64,000 bases of DNA from assembly GCA_964552795.1 (NCBI GenBank), contig CAZKIO010000015.1:12091-76090 (forward strand). The letters are read 5' to 3'. The notes below the pieces were generated by a model. That model saw only the letters and a list, made by a program, of their open reading frames with translations, did not search any database and was not told where the DNA came from. The position numbers were made by a program, and so were the translations under genes. The DNA comes from JAEUHZ01 sp964552795 (lineage in GTDB: Bacteria > Planctomycetota > UBA1135 > GCA-002686595). This document shows, one piece after another, positions 24,322-33,385 of the stretch (positions are counted from its first letter, which is position 1; each line of letters opens with the position of its first letter).

Positions 24322-25993
24322 CCGCCAGGATCCGGCAGATGCGGTCCTGCATGGGTTTCCACACGTGCGTGTTCAGGCCCTCCACGACCGGATACTCGAC
24401 CAGGATCGAAAACACGAAGCGCTGCCCGTTCTCGGTGTCGAGCACGCCGGAGAGCGCGCTGGTGCCGCCGATGAAACCCGTCTTGGCGCGCACGCGGTCC
24501 TCCAGCCCCTGCATGCGGTCGTCCAGCGTACCGTCGGCGCGCGGTGCGGCCATCGAGTCCAGCAGCAGTTGCGCGCCCTTCCCGCCGCGTCGCAGCACCG
24601 CGCCGAGCAGCGCCGTGATCTGTCGCGCGCTGACCCGGTTGTCGCGCGACAGGCCCGAGCCGTCGACCTGCACGAAACCGTCCTCGGGAACGCCCAGTTG
24701 CCGCAGCGCGAGCGTCGTCGCCTGCTGGCCGCCCAGGCGGTCGCCCTGCCCGAACTGCGCGTGCCCCAGGGCGAAGAAGAGCTGGTCGGCGCAGGCGTTG
24801 TTCGAGTGCGCGTTGATCGGTCCGAGCAGGGATCCGATCGGCGTCGAGCACGTCGCCAGCAGGCGCGCGCCCGGCGTCGGCGGCGCTCGCTCGCGCCGCA
24901 CGCCGCCCGCCACGTGGATGCCGTGGGCGCGCAGTTCCGCCAGCAGCGCGTTGCCGAACAGCGCGACCGGATCCGGTGCCGCGAAGCGGTACTCGCGCCC
25001 GCCGATGCCCTCCGGGATCTGGCCCTCGACGACGACCGTGCCCGTGCTGGCGCCGACGCGCACGTCGAGCTTCGCGCCGGCCGCGACCGTGCGCACGTCG
25101 AGCCGTTCGGGCAGGCCGTGTCCCCGCGGCAGCACCTCGATGGTCGCGCGCTGTCCGGCCGCGCCGGGCCGCACGCGCGCCGTCAGGCAGCCGGCGTTGG
25201 CGCTGAACCCGCCCGACAGCGCGCAGAACTCGCTCCAGCGCTGCCCCTCCGAGGGCCACGCGGGCCCCGGCCCGGGGACCAGGAAGCGGCCCTCGTCGAG
25301 CACCAGCGCGCCCTCGATCTCCCGGATCCCCGCGGCGCGCAACGCACCGATGGCGACCGCGAGTTGCGGTCCGACGTCGCCCCCCGCGCTGGGATCGTAG
25401 AGTGGATCCCCGCCGGCGTGCGCGCGCAGGTCGCCGCGCAGACGTCCCGCATCGATCGCGGCGTCGCTGGAGAGATGCGTGTGGAACTGCCAGTCCGGAC
25501 CCAGGAGCACCAGCGCGGCGGCGGTCGTGACGAGCTTCAGGTTCGAGGCCGGACGCAGCGCGCGATCCGCGTCGAGAGCCACGATCTCGCTGCCCGATGC
25601 GGCGTCGCGCACGCCGACCGCGACGCTGACCTGCGCGGCGCGCACCCGGCCCTTGCTCTCGGCTTCCGCGCGCGCGACGGCCTCGGCGACCACCGCGCGG
25701 ATGCGCTGCTCCAGCTCGCGATCGAGCCGTGCGGGCGCCGGGGGGGGCAGGCTGGCGAGCGGCGCGGCGGCCGGTGTGCTCGCCGGCGCATCGGCCGCGG
25801 GGGACGGCGCATCCGACGCGGGCTCGTCGCCGGCGCCGGCGAACACTGGCCGCAGCAGCGGCCAGAGCAGGACCAGCAGCACCGCGTCGAGCAGGAGCAG
25901 CAGCGCGATCCGCGTGCGCCGCGCGTGTCGCCGGGCCGGCGCGTCGCCGCGCGGCGCGTCTCCCTTCTCCGCCTGTGTCCCGGTCCGCTGCAT
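24308..25993 (-). CDS. dacB: D-alanyl-D-alanine carboxypeptidase/endopeptidase, PBP4 (DacB) family
   Basis: 561-residue class C penicillin-binding protein that trims or cleaves peptidoglycan cross-links. An N-terminal membrane anchor (residues about 27-52, IALLLLLDAVLLVLLWPLL) is followed by a Pro/Ala-rich linker, then the catalytic domain with SNLK (SxxK nucleophile), SNN (SxN, within HSNNACADQ) and KTG (KTGFIGGTS). The large insertion between SxxK and SxN is typical of DacB. It suggests that this organism makes peptidoglycan. ATG at 25993 is used because it places the anchor correctly; the frame is open further upstream but codes for low-complexity Arg/Pro sequence overlapping the next gene. 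A 7-bp inverted repeat (CCCGCGG/CCGCGGG, 26000-26023) lies just before the start. Confidence 0.9.
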   Translation of the reverse strand: MQRTGTQAEKGDAPRGDAPARRHARRTRIALLLLLDAVLLVLLWPLLRPVFAGAGDEPASDAPSPAADAPASTPAAAPLASLPPPAPARLDRELEQRIRAVVAEAVARAEAESKGRVRAAQVSVAVGVRDAASGSEIVALDADRALRPASNLKLVTTAAALVLLGPDWQFHTHLSSDAAIDAGRLRGDLRAHAGGDPLYDPSAGGDVGPQLAVAIGALRAAGIREIEGALVLDEGRFLVPGPGPAWPSEGQRWSEFCALSGGFSANAGCLTARVRPGAAGQRATIEVLPRGHGLPERLDVRTVAAGAKLDVRVGASTGTVVVEGQIPEGIGGREYRFAAPDPVALFGNALLAELRAHGIHVAGGVRRERAPPTPGARLLATCSTPIGSLLGPINAHSNNACADQLFFALGHAQFGQGDRLGGQQATTLALRQLGVPEDGFVQVDGSGLSRDNRVSARQITALLGAVLRRGGKGAQLLLDSMAAPRADGTLDDRMQGLEDRVRAKTGFIGGTSALSGVLDTENGQRFVFSILVEYPVVEGLNTHVWKPMQDRICRILAGARG

Positions 25994-26079
25994 GTGGAAC
26001 CCGCGGTTCTCGCAATCCGCGGGCCCGCGATCAAGGCGCGGGCCGCCGTTCCGCGGCCGGGAGGGCCGCCGCCGAGGCC

Positions 26080-26400
26080 TCAGCGCACCTGTTCGAAGCG
26101 CTGGAACCGGCCGTCGCGCACCGAGAAGCGCACGGGCTGCGTGCGCGTCTGGAGGTCGCTCGCGCGCACCAGCAGCTCGCCCTTCCACTCGCGGCCGTCC
26201 TGCTCGGTGGCACCCACGCCGAACACGATCTGGCGCGGCACGTGCTCCAGGAACCGCCGGATCTCGTCGCGGCCGCACAGTTCGATCTCGACCTCTCCGA
26301 AGCGCGCGCGGTAGACCGCGTCGGGTGCGAACAGGCTGGCGCAGGCGGCCGTGTCCGAGGTCAGGAAGCGGGCGAAGCGCTGCAGCAGGTCGCGTTGCAT
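26080..26400 (-). CDS. NTF2-like (SnoaL-type) small protein
   Basis: 106 residues. The pattern LLQRFARFLTSDTAACASLFAPDAVYRARF and then GRDEIRRFLEHVP matches the cone-shaped NTF2/SnoaL fold, where a helical pair precedes a curved sheet. These folds bind small ligands or act as scaffolds; no active-site set can be recognised. ATG at 26400 gives a domain-length product; the frame is open upstream but that part is not conserved-looking. It lies 86 bp before dacB and 142 bp after galE, so may be its own transcript. Function unknown. Confidence 0.65.
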   Translation of the reverse strand: MQRDLLQRFARFLTSDTAACASLFAPDAVYRARFGEVEIELCGRDEIRRFLEHVPRQIVFGVGATEQDGREWKGELLVRASDLQTRTQPVRFSVRDGRFQRFEQVR

Positions 26401-26542
26401 GGTCGAGGGGGCGGGCCGGGACTTCGATGGGGCCTTGCGGCTCCGGCCACTACCCCGCTCCAACGCCGGCGCTACCCGGTCCTTCCGACACACATGGAAA
26501 AAACTCTGTCGCGCGACCGTCGGCGCTCCGAGGCGCGCGGAC

Positions 26543-27571
<1,029 letters not shown>

Positions 27572-27580
27572 CGGGGGAGT

Positions 27581-28909
27581 CTACCCGCTGCGCCCGACCG
27601 CGGCTCCGGCGCGCTCGAGCGCCGTCCAGAAGTCCGGCCAGGACTTGGCGACGCAGCGGGGGTCGGACACCAGCACGCCCTCGACGCACAGGCCCAGGAG
27701 CGCGAACGCGAACGCCATGCGGTGATCGCCGCGCGGATCGAGAGGCGCGTGCGGCACGACGGGGCCGCGACCGGGGCGGATCTCCAGCGCGCGGTCCGTC
27801 GCGCGCGCCTCGAGACCGACCGCGCGCAGGCCCCCCGCCAGGACCTCGATGCGCGAACTCTCCTTGCCAGGCAGCGTGTCGAGTCCCGTGAGCCGCGAGG
27901 CCGCGCCGTGCGCGAGCGCGGCGCGCGCCGCCACGGCGGCCAGCACCGGGGCGAGGTCGGGCTCGCCCGAGAGGTCGAGTTCGACGCCGCGCGCCGGCGC
28001 GCCGCGTGCCCACAGGCCCGCGTCGTCGCGGCCCGCGTCGCAGCCGAAGGCCGCGAGGTGCTCGACGACGCGCGCGTCGCCCTGGTGCGTGCCGGCGGGG
28101 ATCCCGCGCACGCGCACCTCGCCGCCCGAGAGACAGCCGGCCGCCAGCGCGACGGCCGCGGCCGAGGCGTCGGCCTCGATCGCGAGCGGAGCCTCGGGCG
28201 CGCGCAACGGGCCCGCGACCGTGAAGCGCTCGACGCCGATCGTCGCGCGCGGCCGGACCGCGACGCCGAAGCGCGCCAGGGTCGCGATCGTCAGCGTCAG
28301 GTACGGCCGGCTCGGGATCGCGCCGCGCACCTCCAGGTCATGCTCGCCCGGATAGGCCGCGAGCGCGCACAGGAGCGCGCTGACCTCCTGGCTCGAGGAC
28401 GGCGCATCGATCGCGAGCGTGCTGGGCGGGCCGACGGGGGTCAACGCGACCGGCCAGCCGTCCGCATCCGGCGGATCGGTGCGCACGCCGGCCGCGCGCA
28501 ACGCCGCGAACAGCGCCGGGCTGCGCCGTGCGCGCAGCGTGCCGCGCGCCTCGACGCGGGCGTCGCGCGCTGCCGTCCCGCACAGCGCCAGGGCCGCGGT
28601 CGAGAGCCGCGCGAGCGTGCCGGATTCGCCCGCGTCCAGCGGCGCACCCGCGCTCCAGCCGCGGTGCGGTCCGGGCGGCCGGCCGTCGACCGCGACCGCG
28701 GCCGGCGCGAGCCGCTCGACGCGCGCACCGGCCGCGGCGATCAACGCCAGCGCGCGGCGCGCGTCGTCGCCGTCCGGGATTCCGGTGACGCGCGTGCGTC
28801 CGCCGCACAGCGCGGCCAGCACCAGCGCGCGCTGCGCCAGCGACTTCGACCCGGGGACCGCCACGTCGCCCGCGATCCTCCCGCCCGGTCGCAACCCCAT
28901 CGACTCCAT
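27581..28909 (-). CDS. aroA: 3-phosphoshikimate 1-carboxyvinyltransferase (EPSP synthase)
   Basis: 442-residue enzyme that transfers enolpyruvyl from PEP to shikimate 3-phosphate in aromatic amino acid synthesis. N-terminal PGSKSLAQRALVLAALC, the DAGESGTLARL loop (usually N-x-GTxxR), the SSSQEVSALLCALA stretch and C-terminal GDHRMAFAFALLGL are all present. The DAGESGT version of the PEP loop is unusual, and glyphosate sensitivity cannot be judged from it. Two starts are possible, ATG 28909 and ATG 28900 (Met-4); the first has TACGCT 10 nt upstream. It is divergent from purC with 130 bp between. Confidence 0.92.
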   Translation of the reverse strand: MESMGLRPGGRIAGDVAVPGSKSLAQRALVLAALCGGRTRVTGIPDGDDARRALALIAAAGARVERLAPAAVAVDGRPPGPHRGWSAGAPLDAGESGTLARLSTAALALCGTAARDARVEARGTLRARRSPALFAALRAAGVRTDPPDADGWPVALTPVGPPSTLAIDAPSSSQEVSALLCALAAYPGEHDLEVRGAIPSRPYLTLTIATLARFGVAVRPRATIGVERFTVAGPLRAPEAPLAIEADASAAAVALAAGCLSGGEVRVRGIPAGTHQGDARVVEHLAAFGCDAGRDDAGLWARGAPARGVELDLSGEPDLAPVLAAVAARAALAHGAASRLTGLDTLPGKESSRIEVLAGGLRAVGLEARATDRALEIRPGRGPVVPHAPLDPRGDHRMAFAFALLGLCVEGVLVSDPRCVAKSWPDFWTALERAGAAVGRSG

Positions 28910-28919
28910 CAGGCGGGGA

Positions 28920-28925
28920 AGCGTA
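28920..28925 (-). promoter_or_regulatory. possible -10 box (TACGCT) of aroA
   Basis: TACGCT ends 10 nt before the aroA ATG with no Shine-Dalgarno sequence in between. The same hexamer lies 39 nt before mtnA (29956-29961) and 8 nt before the thiL ATG. Confidence 0.4.
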
Positions 28926-29039
28926 CGCCGTCCGCGCGCCGAGTCACGCGCCGGCTCGCGGCGCCCGAGCGCGGCGCGCCCTTCGATCCGGCCGGTGCGG
29001 ACTTCCCGCAGGCCCGGGAAAAGGGTACCTCACAGGAGC

Positions 29040-29900
29040 ATGCGTCTTCTCCACACGGGCAAGGTGCGCGAGGTCTACGAGATCGACGCGCAGCACCTCC
29101 TCCTGGTCGCCTCCGACCGCGTCTCGGCCTTCGACGTCGTGATGGGCGCCGAGATCCCCCACAAGGGCCGGGTCCTGACCGCGATCTCGACGCACTGGTT
29201 CGAGCGCACGGGCGACATCATCGAGAACCACCTGGTCTCCAGCAGCGTGGAGGACGTGCCGGACCTCGACGCCCCCGCGCGCGAGCGCTGGCGCGGCCGC
29301 GTGCAGATCGTGCGCCGCACGCAGCCGACCACGGTCGAGTGGGTCGTGCGCGGCTACCTCGCCGGCTCGGGCTGGAAGGACTACCAGCGCTACGGCGCGG
29401 TGAGCGGCGTGCGCCTGCCCAAGGGCCTGGAGCTCGCGTCGCGCCTTCCGGCGCCGATCCTGACACCCACGACCAAGTCGTCCTCGCACGACATGCCGCT
29501 GACGCGCGACGAGGCGCGCGAGCGCGTCGGCGACGCGGTCTTCGGCAAGGCCGAGCGCGCCGCGCTGGCGCTGTTCCGCCGCGGCACGGAGGTGCTCGAT
29601 CCCCTGGGCATCCTGCTGGCCGACACCAAGTTCGAGTTCGGCCGCGTCGAGGGCGAGCTGATCCTGATCGACGAGGCGTTGACGCCCGACAGCTCGCGGT
29701 TCTGGCCGCGCGAGGCCTGGAAGCCGGGCCACAACCCGCCCAGCCTCGACAAGCAGATCCTGCGCGACTGGCTGGAGGCGAGCGGCTGGAACAAGGAACC
29801 GCCGCCGCCGCCGCTGGATCCCGCGGTCGTCGAGCGCGTCTCGCGCGGCTACCTCGAGGTGTGCCGCCGGATCACGGGTTCGCTGCCGGAAGGCGTGTGA
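29040..29900 (+). CDS. purC: phosphoribosylaminoimidazole-succinocarboxamide synthase
   Basis: 286-residue SAICAR synthetase, step 8 of purine synthesis, joining CAIR and aspartate with ATP. Clear motifs: LLHTGKVREVYE at the N-terminus, SDRVSAFDVVM, VVRGYLAGSGWKDY, LADTKFEFG and IDEALTPDSSRFW. This longer form (about 290-300 residues) is the one found in many proteobacteria and eukaryotes. ATG at 29040 is the first in-frame ATG before the conserved glycine-rich start; AGGAG lies only 1 nt before it, too close to be a normal ribosome site. The frame is open upstream but that region is the aroA-purC divergent gap. Confidence 0.95.
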   Translation: MRLLHTGKVREVYEIDAQHLLLVASDRVSAFDVVMGAEIPHKGRVLTAISTHWFERTGDIIENHLVSSSVEDVPDLDAPARERWRGRVQIVRRTQPTTVEWVVRGYLAGSGWKDYQRYGAVSGVRLPKGLELASRLPAPILTPTTKSSSHDMPLTRDEARERVGDAVFGKAERAALALFRRGTEVLDPLGILLADTKFEFGRVEGELILIDEALTPDSSRFWPREAWKPGHNPPSLDKQILRDWLEASGWNKEPPPPPLDPAVVERVSRGYLEVCRRITGSLPEGV

Positions 29901-30000
29901 CGCGCCGGCGCCCGCCTGCGCGCGCGAGCCGCGGGCCGCGGCGCGCGCTTTGCGTTACGCTGCGTTCCTTGTCCACTCCTCCGCCTGCCACACCGACCGC

Positions 30001-31092
30001 ATGAAGCCCCACGTCGAAACCCTGCGCTGGCTGGGCGAGTTGCCCGGCCACGTCCGCCTGATCGAGCAGACGCTGCTGCCCGAGCGCCAGATCGAGCTGG
30101 AGGTGCACAGCGTCGAGGACATGTGCGATGCCATCCGGCGCCTGGCCGTGCGCGGCGCGCCGGCGATCGGCGTGGCGGCCGCCTACGGCGTCCTGCTCGG
30201 CGTGCAGGACCTGAAGGACCGCTCCCGCGAGAACGTCCTGGGCGTCGCCAAGGAGGTCGCGGCGACGCTGGCGCAGTCGCGGCCGACCGCCGTCAACCTG
30301 TTCTGGGCGCTCAAGCGCATGACCGCGCGCGCCACGCGCGACTTCAAGGCCGGACTGGACGGCGAAGGCATCCTGGGTGGCCTCTTCGCCGAGGCGCGCG
30401 CGATCCACGCCGAGGACCGCGCGACCTGCCGCAAGCTGGGCGAGGTCGGCGCGGCGCTCCTGCGCGACGGCGCGACGGTGCTGACCCACTGCAACGCCGG
30501 CGCGCTGGCCACGGGCGGCATGGGCACCGCGCTCGCGCCGATCTACGTGGCACGCGAGCGCGGACTGCGCGTCAGCGTCTACGCCGACGAGACGCGCCCG
30601 TTGCTGCAGGGCGCGCGGCTCACCTGCTGGGAGCTCGTGCAGGCCGGCGTCGAGGTGACGCTGATCACGGACAACATGGCCGCGCGCGTCATGGCCGAGG
30701 GCCGCATCGATCTCGTGCTGGTCGGCTCCGATCGCATCGCGCGCAACGGCGACGTGTGCAACAAGATCGGCACCTACGGCGTCGCGGTGCTGGCGCGCGA
30801 GCACGGCGTGCCGTTCTACGCCGTCGCGCCGCTCTCGACCTTCGACCCCGCCCTCGCGGACGGCGGCCAGATCCCGATCGAGCAGCGCGATCCGGCCGAG
30901 GTCACGCACGGTTTCGGGCGCCGCACGGCGCCGGCCGGCGTGAAGGTCTACAACCCCGCGTTCGACGTGACGCCCGCGCGCCTCGTCACCGGGATCGTCA
31001 CCGAGGTCGGCCTGATCGAGGCGCCCGACACGGCCCGCGTGGAGGCCGCGCTCGCGCGCGGGGGCGTGCCGCTGGCGGCCACGCCGGCCTGA
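30001..31092 (+). CDS. mtnA: S-methyl-5-thioribose-1-phosphate isomerase
   Basis: 363-residue enzyme of the methionine salvage pathway that isomerises MTR-1-phosphate to MTRu-1-phosphate; the fold is shared with eIF2B subunits. Diagnostic segments are RRLAVRGAPAIGVAAAYGV near residue 47, THCNAGALATGG with the catalytic Cys about 162, YADETRPLLQGARLT and GSDRIARNGDVCNKIGTY. The related ribose-1,5-bisphosphate isomerase is less likely because all MtnA-type segments are present. It follows purC by 100 bp. Upstream, TACGCT at 29956-29961 could be a -10 box giving a leader of about 33 nt. No other methionine salvage gene is nearby. Confidence 0.93.
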   Translation: MKPHVETLRWLGELPGHVRLIEQTLLPERQIELEVHSVEDMCDAIRRLAVRGAPAIGVAAAYGVLLGVQDLKDRSRENVLGVAKEVAATLAQSRPTAVNLFWALKRMTARATRDFKAGLDGEGILGGLFAEARAIHAEDRATCRKLGEVGAALLRDGATVLTHCNAGALATGGMGTALAPIYVARERGLRVSVYADETRPLLQGARLTCWELVQAGVEVTLITDNMAARVMAEGRIDLVLVGSDRIARNGDVCNKIGTYGVAVLAREHGVPFYAVAPLSTFDPALADGGQIPIEQRDPAEVTHGFGRRTAPAGVKVYNPAFDVTPARLVTGIVTEVGLIEAPDTARVEAALARGGVPLAATPA

Positions 31093-31211
31093 GCCCCGCG
31101 GCGGCGGGGCGCTTCAAGAATCGCCGGGCGCGCGGCCGATCCTGGGCTGGGCGCGGCCAAGACGGCGCGCGCCGACCCGCGCACCCCCGATCCGCAGCGA
31201 GACGCGACCCC

Positions 31212-31427
31212 ATGGGCGTGACCAAGAAGAAGAAGAAGCCCCACAAGTCCGAGGACGAGACCAGCGGCCGCAAGGCCGGCGCGGTCAAGCCCGACGAGAT
31301 GCCGGCCGACGTCATCGAGTTCGTCACCGCGATCGACGAGTACAAGCGCGTTCACCGCCGCCCGTTCCCGAGCTGGTCCGAGGTGCTCGAGGTGCTGAAG
31401 AGCCTGGGCTACCGGCGCGCCGGCTGA
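31212..31427 (+). CDS. small basic conserved protein
   Basis: 71 residues: a lysine-rich N-terminus (MGVTKKKKKPHK), an acidic/basic linker and a helical C-terminal half with DVIEFVTAIDEYKR and RPFPSWSEVLEVLKSLGYRR. The C-terminal half resembles small proteins I recall from many planctomycetes, but no function is known. The WSEVLEVLKSLGYRR end looks like a small winged-helix or HTH-like unit, and with the poly-Lys head this would suit nucleic-acid or ribosome binding (inference). It lies 119 bp after mtnA and converges on the HAD gene with 16 bp between. Confidence 0.75.
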   Translation: MGVTKKKKKPHKSEDETSGRKAGAVKPDEMPADVIEFVTAIDEYKRVHRRPFPSWSEVLEVLKSLGYRRAG

Positions 31428-31443
31428 CGCCCGATCGTCGCGC

Positions 31444-32112
31444 TCACGCCAGCCGCGCCATCTCGCGCGGGTGCTCCAGCCACCAGTCCGGAGCAGCGTC
31501 CGCGAAGTGCTCGCGCCGGAACGGCCCCCAGCCCGCCACGGCGACGCGCGCGCCCGCGGCGCGCCCCGCCGCTGCGTCGTGCGGCGAGTCCCCGACGTAC
31601 ACCGCGCCGTGCGCTTGCCGGCCCAGGCGCGCGAGCGCCGTGAGGACCGGTTCGGGATGCGGCTTGTGGCGCTGCACGTCGTCCAGCGCGACGACCGTCT
31701 CGAACAGGTCCGGTTCGAATCCGCAGCGCGCGAGGCCGCGGCGTGCGGCGTCGCCGCGCTTGCTGGTCACGATGCCCAGGCGCAACCCGGCCGCCTTCAG
31801 CCCGCGCACGGCTTCCAGCGCGCCGTCGTAGGGCCGCACCAGCGCGTCGTGCCGCGCCAGGTTGTGCGCACGGTAGGTCGCCGTGACCGCCGCCGCCCCC
31901 GCCGCGTCCAGCCCCAGCGCGGCGAACTGCGCGGCCAGCGGCGTGCCCAGCCCCAGCAGCAGTTCCGCGCGCGACGGCGGCTCCAGGCCGTGCGCGCGCA
32001 GCGCGTGCTCGTAGCTCTCGAAGATCAGCTCGATCGAGTCGATCAGCGTGCCGTCGAGGTCGAACAGGATCGTGTCGACGGTCCCCGCCGCCGCGCCGCG
32101 GCCGGCGCTCAC
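31444..32112 (-). CDS. HAD-superfamily phosphatase (phosphoglycolate-phosphatase-like)
   Basis: 222 residues with all HAD motifs: motif I FDLDGTLIDS near the start, motif II VTSKR, motif III Lys in HKPHPEPV, and motif IV YVGDSPHD. The cap between motifs I and II is the helical C1 type of Gph/PpaX/YjjG phosphatases. It could act on 2-phosphoglycolate, pyrophosphate or nucleotides. I chose GTG at 32112, which overlaps the glyA stop as GTGA; an ATG at 32139 would add nine residues inside glyA. Coupling to glyA may be meaningful: glycolate, glyoxylate and glycine are linked metabolites (inference). Confidence 0.88.
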   Translation of the reverse strand: MSAGRGAAAGTVDTILFDLDGTLIDSIELIFESYEHALRAHGLEPPSRAELLLGLGTPLAAQFAALGLDAAGAAAVTATYRAHNLARHDALVRPYDGALEAVRGLKAAGLRLGIVTSKRGDAARRGLARCGFEPDLFETVVALDDVQRHKPHPEPVLTALARLGRQAHGAVYVGDSPHDAAAGRAAGARVAVAGWGPFRREHFADAAPDWWLEHPREMARLA

Positions 32113-33368
32113 GCCGGGCCGGCCAGGTAGATCGGGCACGCGCCCGCGACCTCGGCCACCTCGCCGCGCACGCGCTGCGCGAGCGCCTCGTCGCCGGGCC
32201 GCGACAAGACGTCCGCGATCCAGCCGCCCAGGCGGCGCATGTGCTCGGCGCGCAACCCGCGCGTCGTGACCGCCGCCGTGCCCAGGCGGATGCCCGAGGC
32301 CTGCATCGGCGGCAGCGGGTCGTACGGGATCAGGTTCTTGTTGCAGGTCAGGTTGACCGCGTGCAGCAGGTCCTCAGCCTGCTTGCCGTTCCGGCCGGTC
32401 GACGTCACGTCGACGAGCATCAGGTGGTTGTCGGTGCCGCCCGAGACCACGCGCAGGCCGCGCGACTGCAGCGTCTCGGCCAGCACGCGCGCGTTCTCGA
32501 CGACCTGCTTCTGGTAGGCGACGAAGGCGGGCTGCTGCGCCTCGCGCAGCGCGATGGCCTTGGCGGCGATGACGTGCATCAGCGGGCCGCCCTGCCCGCC
32601 CGGGAACACGGCGCTGTTGATCTTCTTCATCGTCTCGACGTCGGACAGCACCAGTCCGCCGCGCGGGCCGCGCAGCGTCTTGTGCGTGGTCATCGTCACG
32701 ACGTCGGCGTGCCCGACCGGCGTGGGGTGCACCTTGGCCGCGACCAGGCCGGCGATGTGCGCCATGTCGACCAGGAGCTTCGCGCCGCACTCCCGGGCGA
32801 TCGCGGCGAACGCCGGGAAGTCCAGCGTGCGCGAGTAGGCCGAGGCGCCGGCCAGCAGCATCTTCGGCCGCACGCGCAGCGCGGTCTCGCGCACGCGGTC
32901 CATGTCGATGAGCTCGCTTCCGCGCTCCACGCCGTAGCTCTCGATCTTGTAGTAGATGCCCGAGAAGTTCTTGGGGTGGCCGTGGGACAGGTGGCCGCCG
33001 TGATCGAGCGACATGGCGAGCACCGTGTCGCCCGGCGCGATCAGCGCCATGTACGCGGCCTGGTTGGCCTGCGTTCCGCTGTGCGGCTGCACATTGGCGG
33101 CGGCCGCGCCGAACAACTGCTTGGCGCGGTCGCGCGCGATGTCCTCGACCGTGTCGACGTGCTCGCAGCCGCCGTAGTAGCGCCGGCCCGGGTAGCCCTC
33201 GGCGTACTTGTTCGTGAGCACGGTGCCCATCGCCGCGATCACCTCCGCCGAGGCGTGGTTCTCCGAGGCGATCAGCTCGAGCTGGCGCTCCTGGCGCGCG
33301 CGCTCGGCCTCGACGGCCTGCCACACGGCGCCGTCGGTGTGCGTGGAAATGCCGGTGTCCGGGCTCAT
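32109..33368 (-). CDS. glyA: serine hydroxymethyltransferase
   Basis: 419-residue PLP enzyme interconverting serine and glycine with tetrahydrofolate, the main source of one-carbon units. Recognisable parts: LIASENHAS, TNKYAEGYPGRRYYGG, VQPHSGTQAN, the PLP-Lys loop TMTTHKTLRGPRGG and IRLGTAAVTTRG. Start ATG at 33368 has the best ribosome site in the window, AAGGAG at 33380-33375 with 6-nt spacing. It follows the YwqK-like lipoprotein gene by 17 bp and is coupled to the HAD gene by a GTGA overlap, so the three form one minus-strand operon. No glycine riboswitch is visible in front. Confidence 0.96.
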   Translation of the reverse strand: MSPDTGISTHTDGAVWQAVEAERARQERQLELIASENHASAEVIAAMGTVLTNKYAEGYPGRRYYGGCEHVDTVEDIARDRAKQLFGAAAANVQPHSGTQANQAAYMALIAPGDTVLAMSLDHGGHLSHGHPKNFSGIYYKIESYGVERGSELIDMDRVRETALRVRPKMLLAGASAYSRTLDFPAFAAIARECGAKLLVDMAHIAGLVAAKVHPTPVGHADVVTMTTHKTLRGPRGGLVLSDVETMKKINSAVFPGGQGGPLMHVIAAKAIALREAQQPAFVAYQKQVVENARVLAETLQSRGLRVVSGGTDNHLMLVDVTSTGRNGKQAEDLLHAVNLTCNKNLIPYDPLPPMQASGIRLGTAAVTTRGLRAEHMRRLGGWIADVLSRPGDEALAQRVRGEVAEVAGACPIYLAGPA

Positions 33369-33385
33369 CGCGCTCTCCTTGGAAG

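Noticed and set aside
27578..27583. TAGACT 6 nt before galE as a -10 box
   Set aside because: The TAG is the stop codon of aroA, and galE is most simply read from the aroA transcript.
28909..29040. A purine (PurR-like) operator or riboswitch in front of purC
   Set aside because: No inverted repeat or conserved aptamer core is visible in the 130-bp gap.
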